From the NCBI GenBank assembly GCA_026874595.1, contig CM049321.1:3339479-3403478 (forward strand): 64,000 nucleotides of DNA, written 5' to 3'. The notes under the pieces were generated by a model. That model worked only from the letters and a program-made list of their open reading frames with translations, had not been told where the DNA came from and ran no database searches. Each line of letters starts with the position of its first letter. Positions within the stretch are counted from its first letter, which is position 1. Position numbers and translations under genes: made by a program. Shown piece after piece: positions 1 to 10,530 of the stretch. The DNA is from Sipunculus nudus (taxonomy: Eukaryota; Annelida; Sipuncula; Golfingiida; Sipunculidae).

Positions 1-861
1 GCAGTTCTGGAACATCCGTTGGGTATTAGATATGTTTGGAATAATAACATTTCCAAGAAATTAATAAATTGCAGTAAAATAATCGATGGTAGCAATTTAG
101 ATCATTTGGTGTTGTATTTTTATGGGTTGAGAGTAGATTATGGTTTGTACATATATTAAATAAATACTTACATCGTGGATAATTATATATAACTACCTAA
201 TTCATATTGTTTATTAAATTATTTTACTGATTAAAACTTCAATTTGCCAAGAAAAGACTAAATCAAATAATTTGTTATTTATTTATATTTTAATTACATA
301 AAAAAACTAGTTCATACTATTTTTTTTTTGCACTGAAGAAAATGTCTGACTACGTTTACAATATTGTCTATAATTATTTATGTAGGCAAATGAATGTGCT
401 AATGATAAATTATGGTGATAAGCCGCCATGTTAGCGTTCGCCTAACGTTTTGTAGGTAAAACATAATATTTTCAAATGTCCAAACAGTCAGTGAGCTAAC
501 TTAACGGAATTATCGTTACATATCAAACAAAAAACAAATATTTTGTCCGAAGGTTTTTAGGTCAGTCCTTCAGGTGCCCCTTCAGCAGGCTAGAGTCCAC
601 AATAGCAGGTTAACAAAACGTTATCTGACCTTTACAACAATGAAGGGAACGCAATAAAGTATGTTGAATATGTGTTTCATTTTCATCTAATCAATACACA
701 TAAGAACGCCTTAACATATCAAATATCTGTTGCAGTAAATATGAACACAGTCAGTTTAAAGGTTAAATGCATGTAGCCAGCTTCAGGTTAGAAGGTCACA
801 TCATCCATTTTTCTTTAATTGGTCCCACGTTTTAATGTCAAAATATTTCAGCTCAGTTTTT

Positions 862-910
<49 letters not shown>

Positions 911-1049
911 GTTTGGATGTTAAAGATCATACTTGTATAGGTGCGATCTGGGCAGCTCAATGTATGATTGGAGTTTACAATTGCAGTCTACAAGGACTGG
1001 ACCATTTTTATTTTTACTGGACAACACCTGTATATTTTGATTAAGAATC
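1..1049. other. AT-rich DNA, no gene seen
   Basis: No reading frame of recognisable character is present. The stretch is AT-rich and holds a TA microsatellite near 864-906. The part next to 1050 has weak possible similarity to about 7105-7198, so the flanking direct repeat may run a little further left than marked. Confidence 0.6.
864..906. repeat. (TA)n microsatellite
   Basis: About 43 bases of alternating T and A. The short frame reading through it as alternating Ile and Tyr is an artefact. Confidence 0.95.
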
Positions 1050-1050
1050 T

Positions 1051-1809
1051 AAGGGGTTTCTGGGAACCTTTTCAAGAAATAAATGTGAGGTTCACCACAT
1101 ATTCTCTATTGGTTTTGCTGTACACACAGACATGACACTGGAAGTCAGCCCTGCGTTAATTCTGGTCCCTGGTACTTGGCCCACAGAATACCACACAGAC
1201 TGCTCCTGAGTAGTCATTTCCATCCTAAAGTAGTGGTTCATAAAGTAGTGGTTCTCACCAAAATGATTGCCCGTGAGCTTGCCTTAAGCTTGATAAACAC
1301 GGCTAGACTTGACCAAATTAATAGTTCAAGTGCCCAGGTTCCGTTCTACTTTGCAAAAATATATCTCTAGACCCAAAGTATGCACAGTTTATGGAGTGCA
1401 GAGCACATCTTCATGCCCCGAGGGTCTCCAGCCAAATGCTGTTCCTCTGCAAAAGAGGCACCTTGGCCCCAGCAGGAATTTCCCAAAAAGCCCCAGAATG
1501 AGTGTGGGATATTATTGTAGCTCTACCTGTATTCACGTCTGTCAAAAATTTAAAGGAAAAAACAAATTTACTATGTTTCAGTGGTCACCAATGAAAGAAT
1601 CCCTACTTGAGTGGTGACCACAGGAAACCACAGGCTTGATCTGAATGAGTGCTAATGAAAAAAAAAGGGGGGGGGGGTCCTACCGGTATGCGGGTGGACC
1701 CATAGAGGAAGGAGGGGGGATACACTTAGGGTGACACTAATAATAATATCGAGTTCATGGTACGGAATACCAAACTATACTAAACTTGTATTCAGGTCTA
1801 TTCCGTGAC
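1051..1809 (-). repeat. Left direct repeat flanking the LTR retroelement (candidate 3' LTR, U3 part)
   Basis: This segment matches 7199-8672 in the same orientation, at roughly 85% by eye, once a 0.7-kb insertion in the right copy is ignored. Both copies end on the plus strand near TCTATTCCGTGA. Read on the minus strand, the left copy begins TGTCACGG directly after the purine-rich TTGGGAGTGA, as expected for a polypurine tract followed by an LTR start. The pair brackets a minus-strand gag-pol, which is where LTRs should be. The alternative is an unrelated dispersed repeat. I could not find a convincing match here to the R/U5 part at 6626-7127. Confidence 0.6.
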
Positions 1810-1924
1810 ATCACTCCCAATAAAAGAAGAAAATGCAAAAATTTTCTGATTATATTAAATACTTTAAATATTACTTAAAAGCGCTTAGCCTCATTACTCA
1901 TGATACACGATAATATCACATTCA

Positions 1925-2345
1925 GAGTATCACTTATATCACAAAAGGTCTGCCAAACAAATGCACATAAAACTTCCCTTTGCTCACACGATGGCTAGAG
2001 ATTCCCTTTCGATCACCGAGTAGTTCAGTTCTGCATCCGTAAGTTTACGACTGGTATAAGCCACTGGAAAAAGGAAACCATTAGCCTGCTGCATAAGAAT
2101 GCATCCCAATCCTTTGTCGGATGCATCTGTTCTCAGAAAAACTGTCCCGAGAAATCAGGTAATTGCATGATTGGTGGTTTTACAAGCATGGACTTGAGAG
2201 TCAGAAAAGACATTTCCTGAGCCTCACCCTTTTATTACTTTAGCCTGTGCAAGTCAGATCTGTAAGGGGCACTGCCACCTCTGCATAATTGGGAATGAAT
2301 TTCCGGTAATACCCGGAAAGTCCCAGAAATTACCTCACCTCCTTT
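1925..2345 (-). pseudogene. RT connection and RNase H domain remnant of retroelement pol
   Basis: Translation of the minus strand around 2345-2200 gives the usual RT-thumb/connection text, including FLGLSGYYRKFIPNY-type sequence. RNase H then follows: DASDKGLG at 2104-2126 contains the first catalytic aspartate, and further on come PVAYTSRKL and a [13 protein letters not shown] motif with the expected glutamate. The frame is interrupted by stops after about 1990. The last part of RNase H and everything downstream is lost before the left direct repeat begins. In the living enzyme this domain degrades the RNA strand of the RNA-DNA hybrid. It lies directly downstream of the RT domain, as in all LTR elements. 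Confidence 0.8.
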
Positions 2346-2393
2346 TTAGTGGCAGGTCGTTCCGTGCCATGGATCTTCCTCAAAAGCCAATGA

Positions 2394-3075
2394 TCAGTTG
2401 CCAGCTGGCATTTGCCAACAAGCCCAGAAATTCCAAATCTGAGAAACCAAAGAAACATTTTGCAGGTTTGCGGCCAAATTAGCTTGCTGGAGAATCATTA
2501 TAACCGTCTCTAGAAGCTTTACGTGCTCTGACCATGTAACAGAATGACACAAGACATTGTCTATGTAACAGCAGACGCCCTTGACATTTGAAAATAATTT
2601 CCTCATCATTCTAGTCAATACAGCACCGGCTACCACCAGACCAAATGGCATAAACTGAAACTGATATTGACCCTCGGGCGTAACGAAAGCAGTCAAGTGC
2701 ATTGATTGATCGGGCATAGGTATCTCCCAGTATATCTTGGTAAGGTCTAGTTTAGAGAAATATCGGCTTTTGTGGAGCTCTGCAAATAAGTCATCAGGGC
2801 TAGGCATTGGCTCAGGATCGAACAGTATTAGTCGATTTAATTTGCGGAAATCGACACCAAACGCACCGACGAATCCTTTTTCGTGACCATTACCACTGGT
2901 GAACAGTACTTTGAGCTTGATCTTTCTATGACACACAAAGAAAGCATATCACGTATTTCCTCCCTCATCGTATCATTGAAAGCATGGGGTACAGGATAGG
3001 GTTTGCATCTGACAGGCAGGTCTGTGATTAGTTACAGCTCGCATTCCATTACGTGTGTTTGCTTTGGGACATCCG
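2394..3075 (-). pseudogene. Reverse transcriptase domain of Gmr1-like pol (broken)
   Basis: The N-terminal part (about 3075-2940) contains a PYPVPHAF segment and a following REEI helix typical of gypsy RT fingers. A frameshift near 2936-2860 separates it from the palm, which is open from 2936 to 2394. The palm shows FRKLN, FSKLDLTKIYWEIP, FVTPEGQYQFQFMPFG and the active-site box. That box reads YIDN (2556-2567) where Y-[IV]-D-D is expected, so the second catalytic aspartate is changed. Active RT copies the element RNA into DNA in cytoplasmic particles. The domain follows integrase, separated by about 300 bases of linker containing an FENTFTDVPK-type lead-in to RT. Confidence 0.88.
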
Positions 3076-3371
3076 TGAAAGTGTTCTCAAACTTTTTTTA
3101 TAAAGGCTCTTATCTCAGTGGATTTTTCTGAAGAAAGATCTTTACTTACATGAACATCGGGCCCTTGTTTGCGTGTCACGCTTGGTAGAGGAACAATGCT
3201 CTTTCAATCATCAATGCCTACCTTTTCTTGCTGCATAGGGTTGTTCAAGACAGGCTCTTAGATCTCACAAGTAGAGCAAGACAGATCAAACAGACAGCCT
3301 GCAGCAACTTCAGAGTTTTCTCTTGTAATATATTTCTTTAACATATGTATGTGGAATGACTTTGCCTTACC

Positions 3372-3837
3372 TTACACCTTTATCTTGAAGTCACAGTTAT
3401 GGAACCGGTGAAGTACTACAAATGGACCCTTCCACTGAAGCAACAACTTGTTTCTGTCTGTGGGGAGTAAGACCAAAACTGTGTCACCTACCTGGAAATG
3501 TCGAGGCTTGCCCCTTCTATTGTAGTAAACCCTGTACCTTTCTGCTGACCTACTTTGCATCTTTTGAGCAAAATCACAGGTGTCCTTCAGTTTCTGTTTA
3601 AGATCTAGAACATACGGATTCGTGGTTTTAACCTCTGATTCAGTACCTTCTTTAGTTAGCAACTCCTTCAGTACCATCATCGGACCTCTTACCTCTTCCC
3701 ATAAAGATTCGAAAGGTGAAAAGGCACCAAGAGAATCATGAGGGGACTCACGGTACGCAAACAAGACTAGTGCCAGATACCGGTCCCAGTCCCGCGGCCT
3801 TTCTGCGCACATTCTCTTCAGCATTCTCTTAAGGGTC
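3372..3837 (-). pseudogene. Integrase C-terminal half (after core deletion), with GPF module
   Basis: The reading frame resumes with text characteristic of the end of the gypsy integrase core (MCAERPRDWDRYL, LVLFAYRE, then a GxFSPFE-like stretch). It continues through a charged helical region to QVGDTVLVLLPT and QWKGPF. The last is the GPY/F-type module that ends many gypsy integrases. The frame differs from the upstream half and begins immediately after the point where the middle of the core is missing. In an intact element this domain binds DNA and helps position the catalytic core during insertion. Confidence 0.85.
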
Positions 3838-4288
3838 TCATTGTAACGTTCCTTAGCGGTATGGCTTCTGGGTAACGGGTAGCATAATCCATTACGGTTA
3901 TAATGAAACGGTCATCTCGTTCCGAGGCTGGATAAATCGGATCCACTAGATCCATGGCTATACGTTGAAATGGTTGATCAGTAAGAGGCATTCTACCGAG
4001 GGGCACCTTTGTCACCTTACCTTTCTGGATGGTCCTTTGGCAGATATCACACGACCTGCAATACTGTGCTACGTCAGCTTGCAAACCTGGCCAATAGAAA
4101 TGAGAAACTATTCTCTCAAGTTTGCGACCAATGCCTTGATGTCCAGACATTATACCTTCATGGGCTAGCTTAATTACATCTGCCCTGAAACATGTCGGTA
4201 CCACATACTGAGTGTTGAAACTAACTTGAGCATGTTTATCTGGCTTAATACGAACCAAGGCTCCATTCTTCTTGTCGAACTTGTACAT
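3838..4288 (-). pseudogene. Integrase N-terminal zinc-binding domain and start of catalytic core
   Basis: The HHCC zinc-binding module is visible as HEGIMSGH followed by CRSCDICQR with normal spacing. The core then starts with RIAMDLVDP, containing the first catalytic aspartate, and ITVMDYATRYPEAIPL. Directly after IPLRNV the usual continuation, which carries the second catalytic aspartate and the glutamate, is absent. The sequence jumps to text belonging some 60 residues further on, in another frame. The core has therefore suffered an internal deletion around 3838-3846. This domain precedes RT, which makes the pol order Gmr1-like. Confidence 0.87.
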
Positions 4289-4351
4289 TCCTTCTTGCTT
4301 CTGAGTAAACTTTTCCCATAGGATTGACCATGATTTGTCATTCTGTTGTGC

Positions 4352-4770
4352 CTAGAGGAATTCTGCACGAGTGACCTCTGCTATAGGACTCGGTACAGAC
4401 AGTGGTTTGGTCGGTTTACTCACCTTCACCATGGCTCTGGTTTGTACTGAGCTGGCAGTTTCTATCACCGGAAGGGACCATCTGGGATCGGGACATAGTG
4501 GTTCCCTTGCTTCTTTTATATTCCCAATTATCACACCATGAACAGGATTGTCCATGCACAAAGCTTCCACTTCACCAACGAAGTAAGAAGTGTTCATATG
4601 AACTTTAGCTAGGGGAGATTGTTTTACGGTACCATCTATTAGAACGCAAGTTTGTGTTTTCCCAGGCATTTGGCCATTATTGACTAGTGCGGACCTTACA
4701 ACCGCACTACTACAACCTGCATCCCTCAAGACCGAAACCTCGTGTTCAGCCAATCAATCCTTACACGTCG
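4352..4770 (-). pseudogene. Retropepsin-like aspartic protease region
   Basis: This part follows Gag and precedes integrase. The segment VSVLRDAGCSSAVV at about 4708-4735 sits where the catalytic D-[ST]-G box of retroelement proteases is expected; here it reads D-A-G. The flap and the terminal strand are represented by a KVHMNTSYFVGEVEALCM segment and GVIIGNI, the latter being the usual hydrophobic-hydrophobic-G-N motif near the end of the domain. The native enzyme is a dimer that cuts the Gag-Pol polyprotein. I cannot tell whether the alanine was lost or substituted before or after the element died. Confidence 0.75.
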
Positions 4771-4999
4771 GCATCCCAGGCGAGTGAGATTCTGGTGTGC
4801 CCACTTTGGCAGGACATTCAACATTCCACATTTCTAATTCTGACCCACGTATGATCTGTAAGCATGCTTTTGCTTCTGATGCTTTTGAACTCACCTCAGG
4901 CTTACTTGTTTTCAGAGCCTCTTTAATAGCTTCTATCAGAAAAATATTTCGGGTCCAGGATTAGAAATCCCCTCAGATTACTTGTATTTCTTTTTGGTA

Positions 5000-5566
5000 A
5001 CTAACATTGGAATGACTTGTTTCCCTGGCCACCACAGTTATAACACTGGTATCCGGGAGAAGTATTGGTGGTAGCTCTAGGCCCAGGAGAAGAACCTGAA
5101 GCACTCCTAGGACCATGAAAGGACTGTTTATACCCACTCCCGGTTGTTAACCTTTATCCTGAGTATCACCATTTGAATGGTTTATTAGGATCAGTGAAAC
5201 TGGACTTACCATGCGCTTCAACATACCGTTCGGCCATTTCAGTCATCTCATCAATACTCGAACAGCATCTCTTCCTCTAGGAAACTGAAAGATCATTTGA
5301 ACAAGAATTCATGAATTGTTCCCCCAAGAGAAATTCTATCAGGTTCTCATATGTATGTTCCATATTCACCATTTAATCCAATTATGCAAGTATCCACTGA
5401 TTCTTGAGGCAAACTGACCTCATTCTTCTGAGGTCGCGATGTACGGAACCTAGTCTTGTAACCTTCATCAGTCATTTGGTATTCCCTTAACTATGCTAAT
5501 TTCAATCTAATATAATCTAAAGCATCTTCCGAGGATCATCTAGAATAAACGTTAAGTGCTTACCTT
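5000..5566 (-). pseudogene. Gag middle and nucleocapsid part, frameshifted
   Basis: The clearest mark is one retroviral-type zinc knuckle, CYNCGGQGN, encoded at about 5018-5045. The first two cysteines and the glycine pair are right, and the histidine position reads asparagine. Between it and the Gag N-terminus the frame is broken several times, so the capsid-like part cannot be read through. In a live element the knuckle packages the genomic RNA. Confidence 0.65.
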
Positions 5567-5977
5567 TCAGGAGAGCACTAAACCGGAGAGCCCAGTCACT
5601 TCTATTCTACTTCTAGCTTGTTGCAAATCTTTATAAACGATCGAGATATGTATCTGGTCCGAGCTTTCATCAAAGGTAGGAATTTTTACAGAAGGAACGG
5701 ATTCACTGCTACGACTTACTTCTTGAACTGGATTTGCCTCTGCTTTCTTGGCTTTCATCTTCAGAACTTCTAGTTCATGCTCACGTGAGCGATTGAGAGG
5801 ATCTTTATCACATTCCCTATCTCTCACCTTTTTCTCCTCTATATGCTTCATCTCCCTATCGACAAAACTTTGGAGATCACCCCCTTTAAACCCTAATCTC
5901 TCCACTAAGGAAATGATTTCTCTAAGATCTTCCATTGTAAAAGAATATACAATTCTCCAGTACTCAATACCAACCAA
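5567..5977 (-). pseudogene. Gag N-terminal region
   Basis: This frame encodes about 120 residues starting at the MEDLREII methionine. An N-terminal helical stretch (LVERLGFKGGDL) is followed by a strongly charged Arg/Glu/Lys-rich coiled segment and then by SVKIPTFDESSDQI. This layout, with a short helix, a charged coil and a P-x-FDE box opening the capsid-like part, is common in Gag proteins of invertebrate gypsy elements. It is the first coding block after the leader of the minus-strand element. The methionine 14 codons downstream of the open-frame start is the more plausible start. Confidence 0.7.
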
Positions 5978-6120
5978 TTATAGGGACTTCCTTGATAAAA
6001 AATACACATGAATGAGTTCACATAATAGAACCCTGTTCCATAATAGTACAATCCAGAAGCCTGAGCGCCTGCTAACGCTAGTTATATGAACTAACAAGTC
6101 TAGTATTATGTCCTATAATG

Positions 6121-6385
6121 AAATCAACAGGCTCCGTTTGCCGCTGTGGCGTGCTATAATTGAACCTCAGTCGTAGCTGACAAATCACCGCCGCAGCGTG
6201 AGTATACTGAACAGCCGTAACTGTAATTAAATAACCGCCGCAGCGTGATCATACAAAGCAGCCGCAGGTGTAAACAAATCCGCCGTAATAGGAATACACG
6301 AAACTAACATCGCCGCAGCGTGTCTATACCAAACAGCCATAGCTGTCAACCAAACCGCCGTAGCGGGACATAAACAGTCGCAACT
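6121..6385. repeat. Degenerate tandem repeat with GCCGCAGCGTG boxes in the element leader
   Basis: Boxes of the form CCGCCGCAGCGTG or close variants recur near 6188, 6235, 6279, 6312 and 6354. They alternate with CAGCCGTAACTGT-like boxes, giving a spacing of roughly 33-47 bases. The stretch lies between the candidate primer site and Gag, in the 5' untranslated leader of the retroelement. Its function is unknown. Confidence 0.6.
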
Positions 6386-6607
6386 GTCAATATAAAGAAA
6401 ACTACAGATAAACGATCTGACCTTGAGGAGTTGGCTTTATACCTGCCATTATCAAACGACAATACCTGCAACAAAGTTTCACTCAAGGATTTCAGTTTTT
6501 ACAGTGTGGGCCAGACTGGATAAACATGCCTCAATTGCTTGGAACTGTGCGTCTCTCTTAGTTATATAATTACTAAATAATAAAGAAATAACTCCTTCAA
6601 GAGATAT

Positions 6608-6625
6608 CCTGGTCACGCCACCATT
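6608..6625 (-). promoter_or_regulatory. Candidate primer binding site of the LTR retroelement
   Basis: Read on the minus strand, an LTR-like end CGACA is followed within three bases by TGGTGGCGTGACCAGGA. TGG at the start of such a site pairs with the CCA end of a tRNA, and the rest resembles the acceptor/T-arm complement of a tRNA. Position relative to Gag and to the AATAAA upstream fits. The tRNA was not identified. Confidence 0.5.
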
Positions 6626-7198
6626 TGTCGAGGTGTAAACCCAAGGCAACCCTAAGGTACCTTGCCCCCAGGTTCTTTCATCAAATAAGCAAATACAGCA
6701 CGTGGATGCACAGTTCCATGCAAGCAGAGACAAGACAAAAAATATATATATGTTCTTTTATTAACAAAATTACACTTATCTAGTGCATTAACAGTGCGTA
6801 ATATCAGTGGGTCTGGCTTGGTGGCAACACGTCAAGGCAAATGAAAGGGGTCCTGAATGTGTCACGATACCAGTTATATCTGCAAAGATTACAACAAAAG
6901 TAGAAAAAGAAGAGAAATAAGACTTATGCGAGACTTGTGTCAATTTTATCTCTAAGGCAGTTAATCCTTTAATACTTCTGACAATTCTGATAATATTGTT
7001 TAGATAGTATCAATTAAGTTAGTATAAACCAACTATGAAAGGAATATTCACATTTTTATCCAGTTTAAAGTCAATCTGGGAAATTGGTAAAACTTATGAG
7101 TAACTAAGGTAATACGGATTGTGTTACAGACCTACAGACCTAAGCTTACTGTCTTCATATTTTTTACTTTTTAATACTGCATATACGGGCTACAATAA
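6626..7198 (-). repeat. Candidate R/U5 part of the 5' LTR
   Basis: On the minus strand this stretch leads into the candidate primer site. It contains AATAAA at 6762-6757, about 130 bases before the proposed LTR end, which fits an R region followed by U5. Two readings are possible. The LTR may start at TGTAACAC (7127), giving a 500-bp LTR. Or it may extend through the right direct repeat to 8672, giving roughly 1.35 kb without the inserted transposon. Confidence 0.45.
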
Positions 7199-8672
7199 AA
7201 AGGGGGTCCTGGAAACCTTTTAAAGAAATAAATGCCAGGCCCACCATATATGCTGTATTGGTTATGCTGTACACACAGATATGGCACTGGAAGTTAGCCC
7301 TGTGTTACTTCTGGTCCGTGGTACTTGGCCCACAGAATACCAACAGACTGCTACTGACTGATCATTTCCATCCTTAAGTAGAGGTTTATAAAGTAGTGGT
7401 TCTCACCAAACTGTTATGCCCATGAGCTGGCATTAAGCTTGATAAACACGGCTAGAGTTGACCATATTAACAATTACGCTCTTTACACAGCGCTTTGACT
7501 ATAGGCCTACTTCCTATATCGTAAGCGCTGTTTGTTATGACCTCGTATCTTGAATTGCTACACCAGAGGGGAGCACTGTGTTTTTGTCCAATCAGATGAG
7601 ACCTTGTGCTGGAAGACACGGCCAAGCGAGGAATACTCGAAGCCAATCATGTTCATTTCGTTTTGAGTAACAGTTCATCGCCCCGGTAACCGTCTGAAGA
7701 GGCCACAGGCTCAGAGAGAATTGCCCCAGACGTGGTTTGCTTAGGGCCTTTGGCACGTAGGATGCCCGGCCGGTGAGCTGTAATTCAAACGAAACAACAA
7801 CAACGGCTGCGCTGAGGCACCTCGCTGGCTGGTTTCAGTTCTGCAGATAGCAGATACATAGCTACGCTAACACAGTCGTAATGTCATAATCGAATCGGTC
7901 GATGATGCGAGAATACAGAGGAAGCAATTAAAATTCGACCGTAAACTGATATCACGCGGCGCTTGAAGCGCAGCTATGGGCGGAGCCAGGATGCATGTCG
8001 AGTGTATGTTAATTGGCATCTGGTTGGCTGCTTGTCACATCATACGCACTTTTTTTCAGCGGACAACGAACCGCCATCTGGTGTCTAAATATATCACAAA
8101 CTGTCAAAGCTGGCAGAGTGAAAATCAGTTGCTTCTTTAGAAGCGCAAGATTTCCGCTGCCTCGGGAGCGTAATTAACAGTTCAAGTGTTCAGGTTCCGT
8201 TCCACTCTGCAAAAATATATCTCTAGACCCAAATTATGCACAGTTTATGGAGTGCAAAGCACATCTTCATGTCCCGAGGGTCTCCAGCCAACTGCTTTTC
8301 CTCTCCAAGAGAGCCACCTTGGCCTCAGCAAGAATTCCCCCAAAAGCCCCAGAACTAGTTTGGGATAATATTGTAGCCCTACCTGTATTCAAGTCTGTCA
8401 AATATTTAAAGGAAACAGCAGTTTTACTATGCTTCAGTGGTCACCCCTGTAGGAACCCCTACTTGAGTGGGGACCCCAGGAACCACAGGCTTGGTCTGAA
8501 TGACTGCTAATGAAATGGTGGGTGGGGTGGGGTGGTGTAGTTCCACCGGTATGCGGGTGAATCCATAAAAGGGAGGGGGGTTTACACTTAGGGTGGCACT
8601 AATAATAATATCGAGTTCATGGTACGGAATACCAAACGTATACTAAACTTATATTCACGTCTATTCCGTGAA
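7199..8672 (-). repeat. Right direct repeat flanking the retroelement, split by an insertion
   Basis: Homologous to 1051-1809 in the same orientation. Similarity runs from about 7199 to 7472 and resumes at 8173, with a 0.7-kb foreign segment between. The right end includes the same ACTAATAATAATATCGAG and TCTATTCCGTGA sequences as the left copy. If these are LTRs, the divergence shows the insertion is old. Confidence 0.7.
7473..8172. mobile_element. Non-autonomous DNA transposon (about 0.7 kb) inserted in the right direct repeat
   Basis: The left direct repeat has no counterpart of this segment, so the insertion boundaries are defined by comparison. The segment begins ATTACGCTC and, read from the other end, also begins ATTACGCTC; a further CAGCG matches at positions 16-20 of both ends. 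The flanks repeat ATTAACA (7466-7472 and 8173-8179). Depending on where the ends are placed, the target duplication is TAACA or ATTAACA. No transposase frame is present. Superfamily unassigned. Confidence 0.75.
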
Positions 8673-10199
8673 AATCATATCATACACTCGTCGTCTATTC
8701 CAGCAAGACCATATGTTTAAATGCTGTGTCTGAATATGTAGTTAACAAAAACACAGGTTACTAAAACAATTTGTTGAGCTGCCGAAATATTTAATCATTG
8801 AGGGACTGTGAATTAATGCATCTCAGTCACGATAAATAATATACAGACAAGTGTGAAAATTCTCAGAATTGTAACATAAAGCAGTATTTGTTTACACTTA
8901 TCCTTAATAATCTTTAATGAAATGTCAAGTTTGGCTTGTGGCTTTGTTCAGATCTATGCATGGTGAGACTGTGGATACCTTTAGAGTGCAAATGAATCTG
9001 AGGACATATGAAGATCAGCTGGGTGGTTTATTCGTTTAGAATAAATCTGTTTCTATAAAAATAAATGTCAGTAATATTATCTATCTGCGTTGCTTAGACC
9101 AAGTTTTACATTCCAAATTGTTTAGACATAGGAGGAAATGTCCGACTGAGTTAACTTTAATTGTGTATGATTATAAAGTTATGTAAGTGAATATGAATAT
9201 GCTAAAGTTGTTTTATAATGCTGAGACTGCCATGTTAGTGTAAGTCTAAAGTTCTGTAGAAGCAGACACGATATATCTATCAGGAAATGGTGACTTTGTC
9301 TTTTGTTGTTCAGAGGTGTTCGTAAATGTTGGATTCCTAAACCTAAGAACCTTTAGGGTGAATTTCAGAGAGTGTTCCGAGATACAGATAACACATATGT
9401 TGGATTTGGAATATAATTATTATTATGTAATTATGTTATTTAGACATATACTTTCAAGCTTTCATTTATTTATGGACATCTTGTTTGTCATTAAATCATT
9501 TCATATAGATATTTGTTACCTAATACGGGAAACAGAATAGCCTTTGAAATTGATTAAACCGTAGGCTTGCATATAATATAGAAAAATGAATCATGTATCT
9601 ATGTTATTTATTTTTAATTCCCAAAATAAAAAAGAAAACAGGTCTGAGGTTAAAGGGTAATGGGATGCAGGAATTAGAATGGAATAAGAAATGGTGGCCA
9701 ATATTCTACAGGACATGGTCTCCAGATGAAATAATGAATAACTAAGCAAGACCATATTTATTAAGCCACTTTAGAAAACCACTATATAAACAAGACAGTT
9801 TGCTACATGACAAACATCATCTGCAATTAAATCTTGGAAATTTAGAACGCACATTTTACGGCTCATAACGAACATGACAGGATAATTGTAGACTGATAAC
9901 GGTTATATTTGGTTATGACATTTAAGCGTATAAGATGACTATATGCAAAGCCTGGATTCCAAATTAGTCAACTACATGTACAATGGCCGCAAAGACGGTT
10001 ATCAATAATTCCTACTAGACAATACTCTCCAACTCTGACAAAAGATATGAGGAATTATTAAACTAACAAACTATATCAATAAATGTTCCTCTTCACTTAA
10101 ACATTTGTGTCACATTTTCATCATAGTTGATGACCGCCATTTTGAGATCTGTCATGAACACGTGACATTTGGTGTTATGTTGGCTTCTTGTGTATATTA
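8673..10199. other. AT-rich DNA, nothing recognised
   Basis: No conserved domain text appears in any frame and there are no clear tandem or inverted repeats. It may be old decayed repeat or intergenic DNA. Confidence 0.6.
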
Positions 10200-10530
10200 A
10201 GCAAAAGTTTACTTTGTCTTTAATTTGGTATATCATTTGCAATATTTTCTTCAGATAAAGCGGATCTAAAGTGATTTTTCCTTTCCCTGCCCTTCATATA
10301 TTGTATGCTAATTTTTGTTATTTCGGTGAGTAAGGACCAAATAGGTATAAGGTGCTAAAATGGAACTAGTATATGTCCTTCACCTGGGGGCCTCCTCTAA
10401 AATCAACCCCCGGATGTACTCTATCCACCTAAAAAGTTTGGTGGTTTTATCCGATCTGTAACGATATGGTCCAAATATAACGCAAAGCCACCTGGCTAAA
10501 AGCAAATCTTGATTGTACACCCTTTTTCAA
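10200..10530 (+). repeat. Old dispersed repeat, copy 1
   Basis: Shares order and wording with 11200-11530, for example GATTTTTCCTTTCCCTGCCC against GTTATTTTTCCTTCCCTACC, then TTTTATCCGATCTGTAACGA against TTTCATCCGGTTGGAAACGA, then CGCAAAGCCACCTGGCTA against CGCTAAGCCGCCTGACTA. Identity is perhaps 65-70%. Family unknown. Confidence 0.55.

Larger units (their letters stand above)
1810..8672 (-). mobile_element. Degenerate Gmr1-like Ty3/gypsy LTR retrotransposon, internal region plus 5' LTR
   Basis: Reading the minus strand from high to low coordinates gives a candidate LTR end and primer site near 6626, Gag (5977-5000), protease (4770-4352), integrase (4288-3372), reverse transcriptase (3075-2394) and RNase H (2345-1925). 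Standard Ty3/gypsy elements place integrase last. Integrase before reverse transcriptase, in an element whose domains are gypsy-like, is the hallmark of the Gmr1-like group, first described from deuterostomes. The copy is dead: it has frameshifts throughout, a deleted integrase core, an altered protease active site and an altered RT active site. RNase H runs out shortly before the left repeat. Domain order is seen directly; clade assignment is inferred. Confidence 0.8.

Noticed and set aside
6479-6733. 84-codon minus-strand frame as a gene
   Set aside because: Spans the candidate LTR end and primer site. The frame is incidental.
1810-8672. Envelope gene making this an endogenous retrovirus
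   Set aside because: No frame with envelope-like features (signal peptide, transmembrane segment) was found after RNase H or elsewhere in the element.
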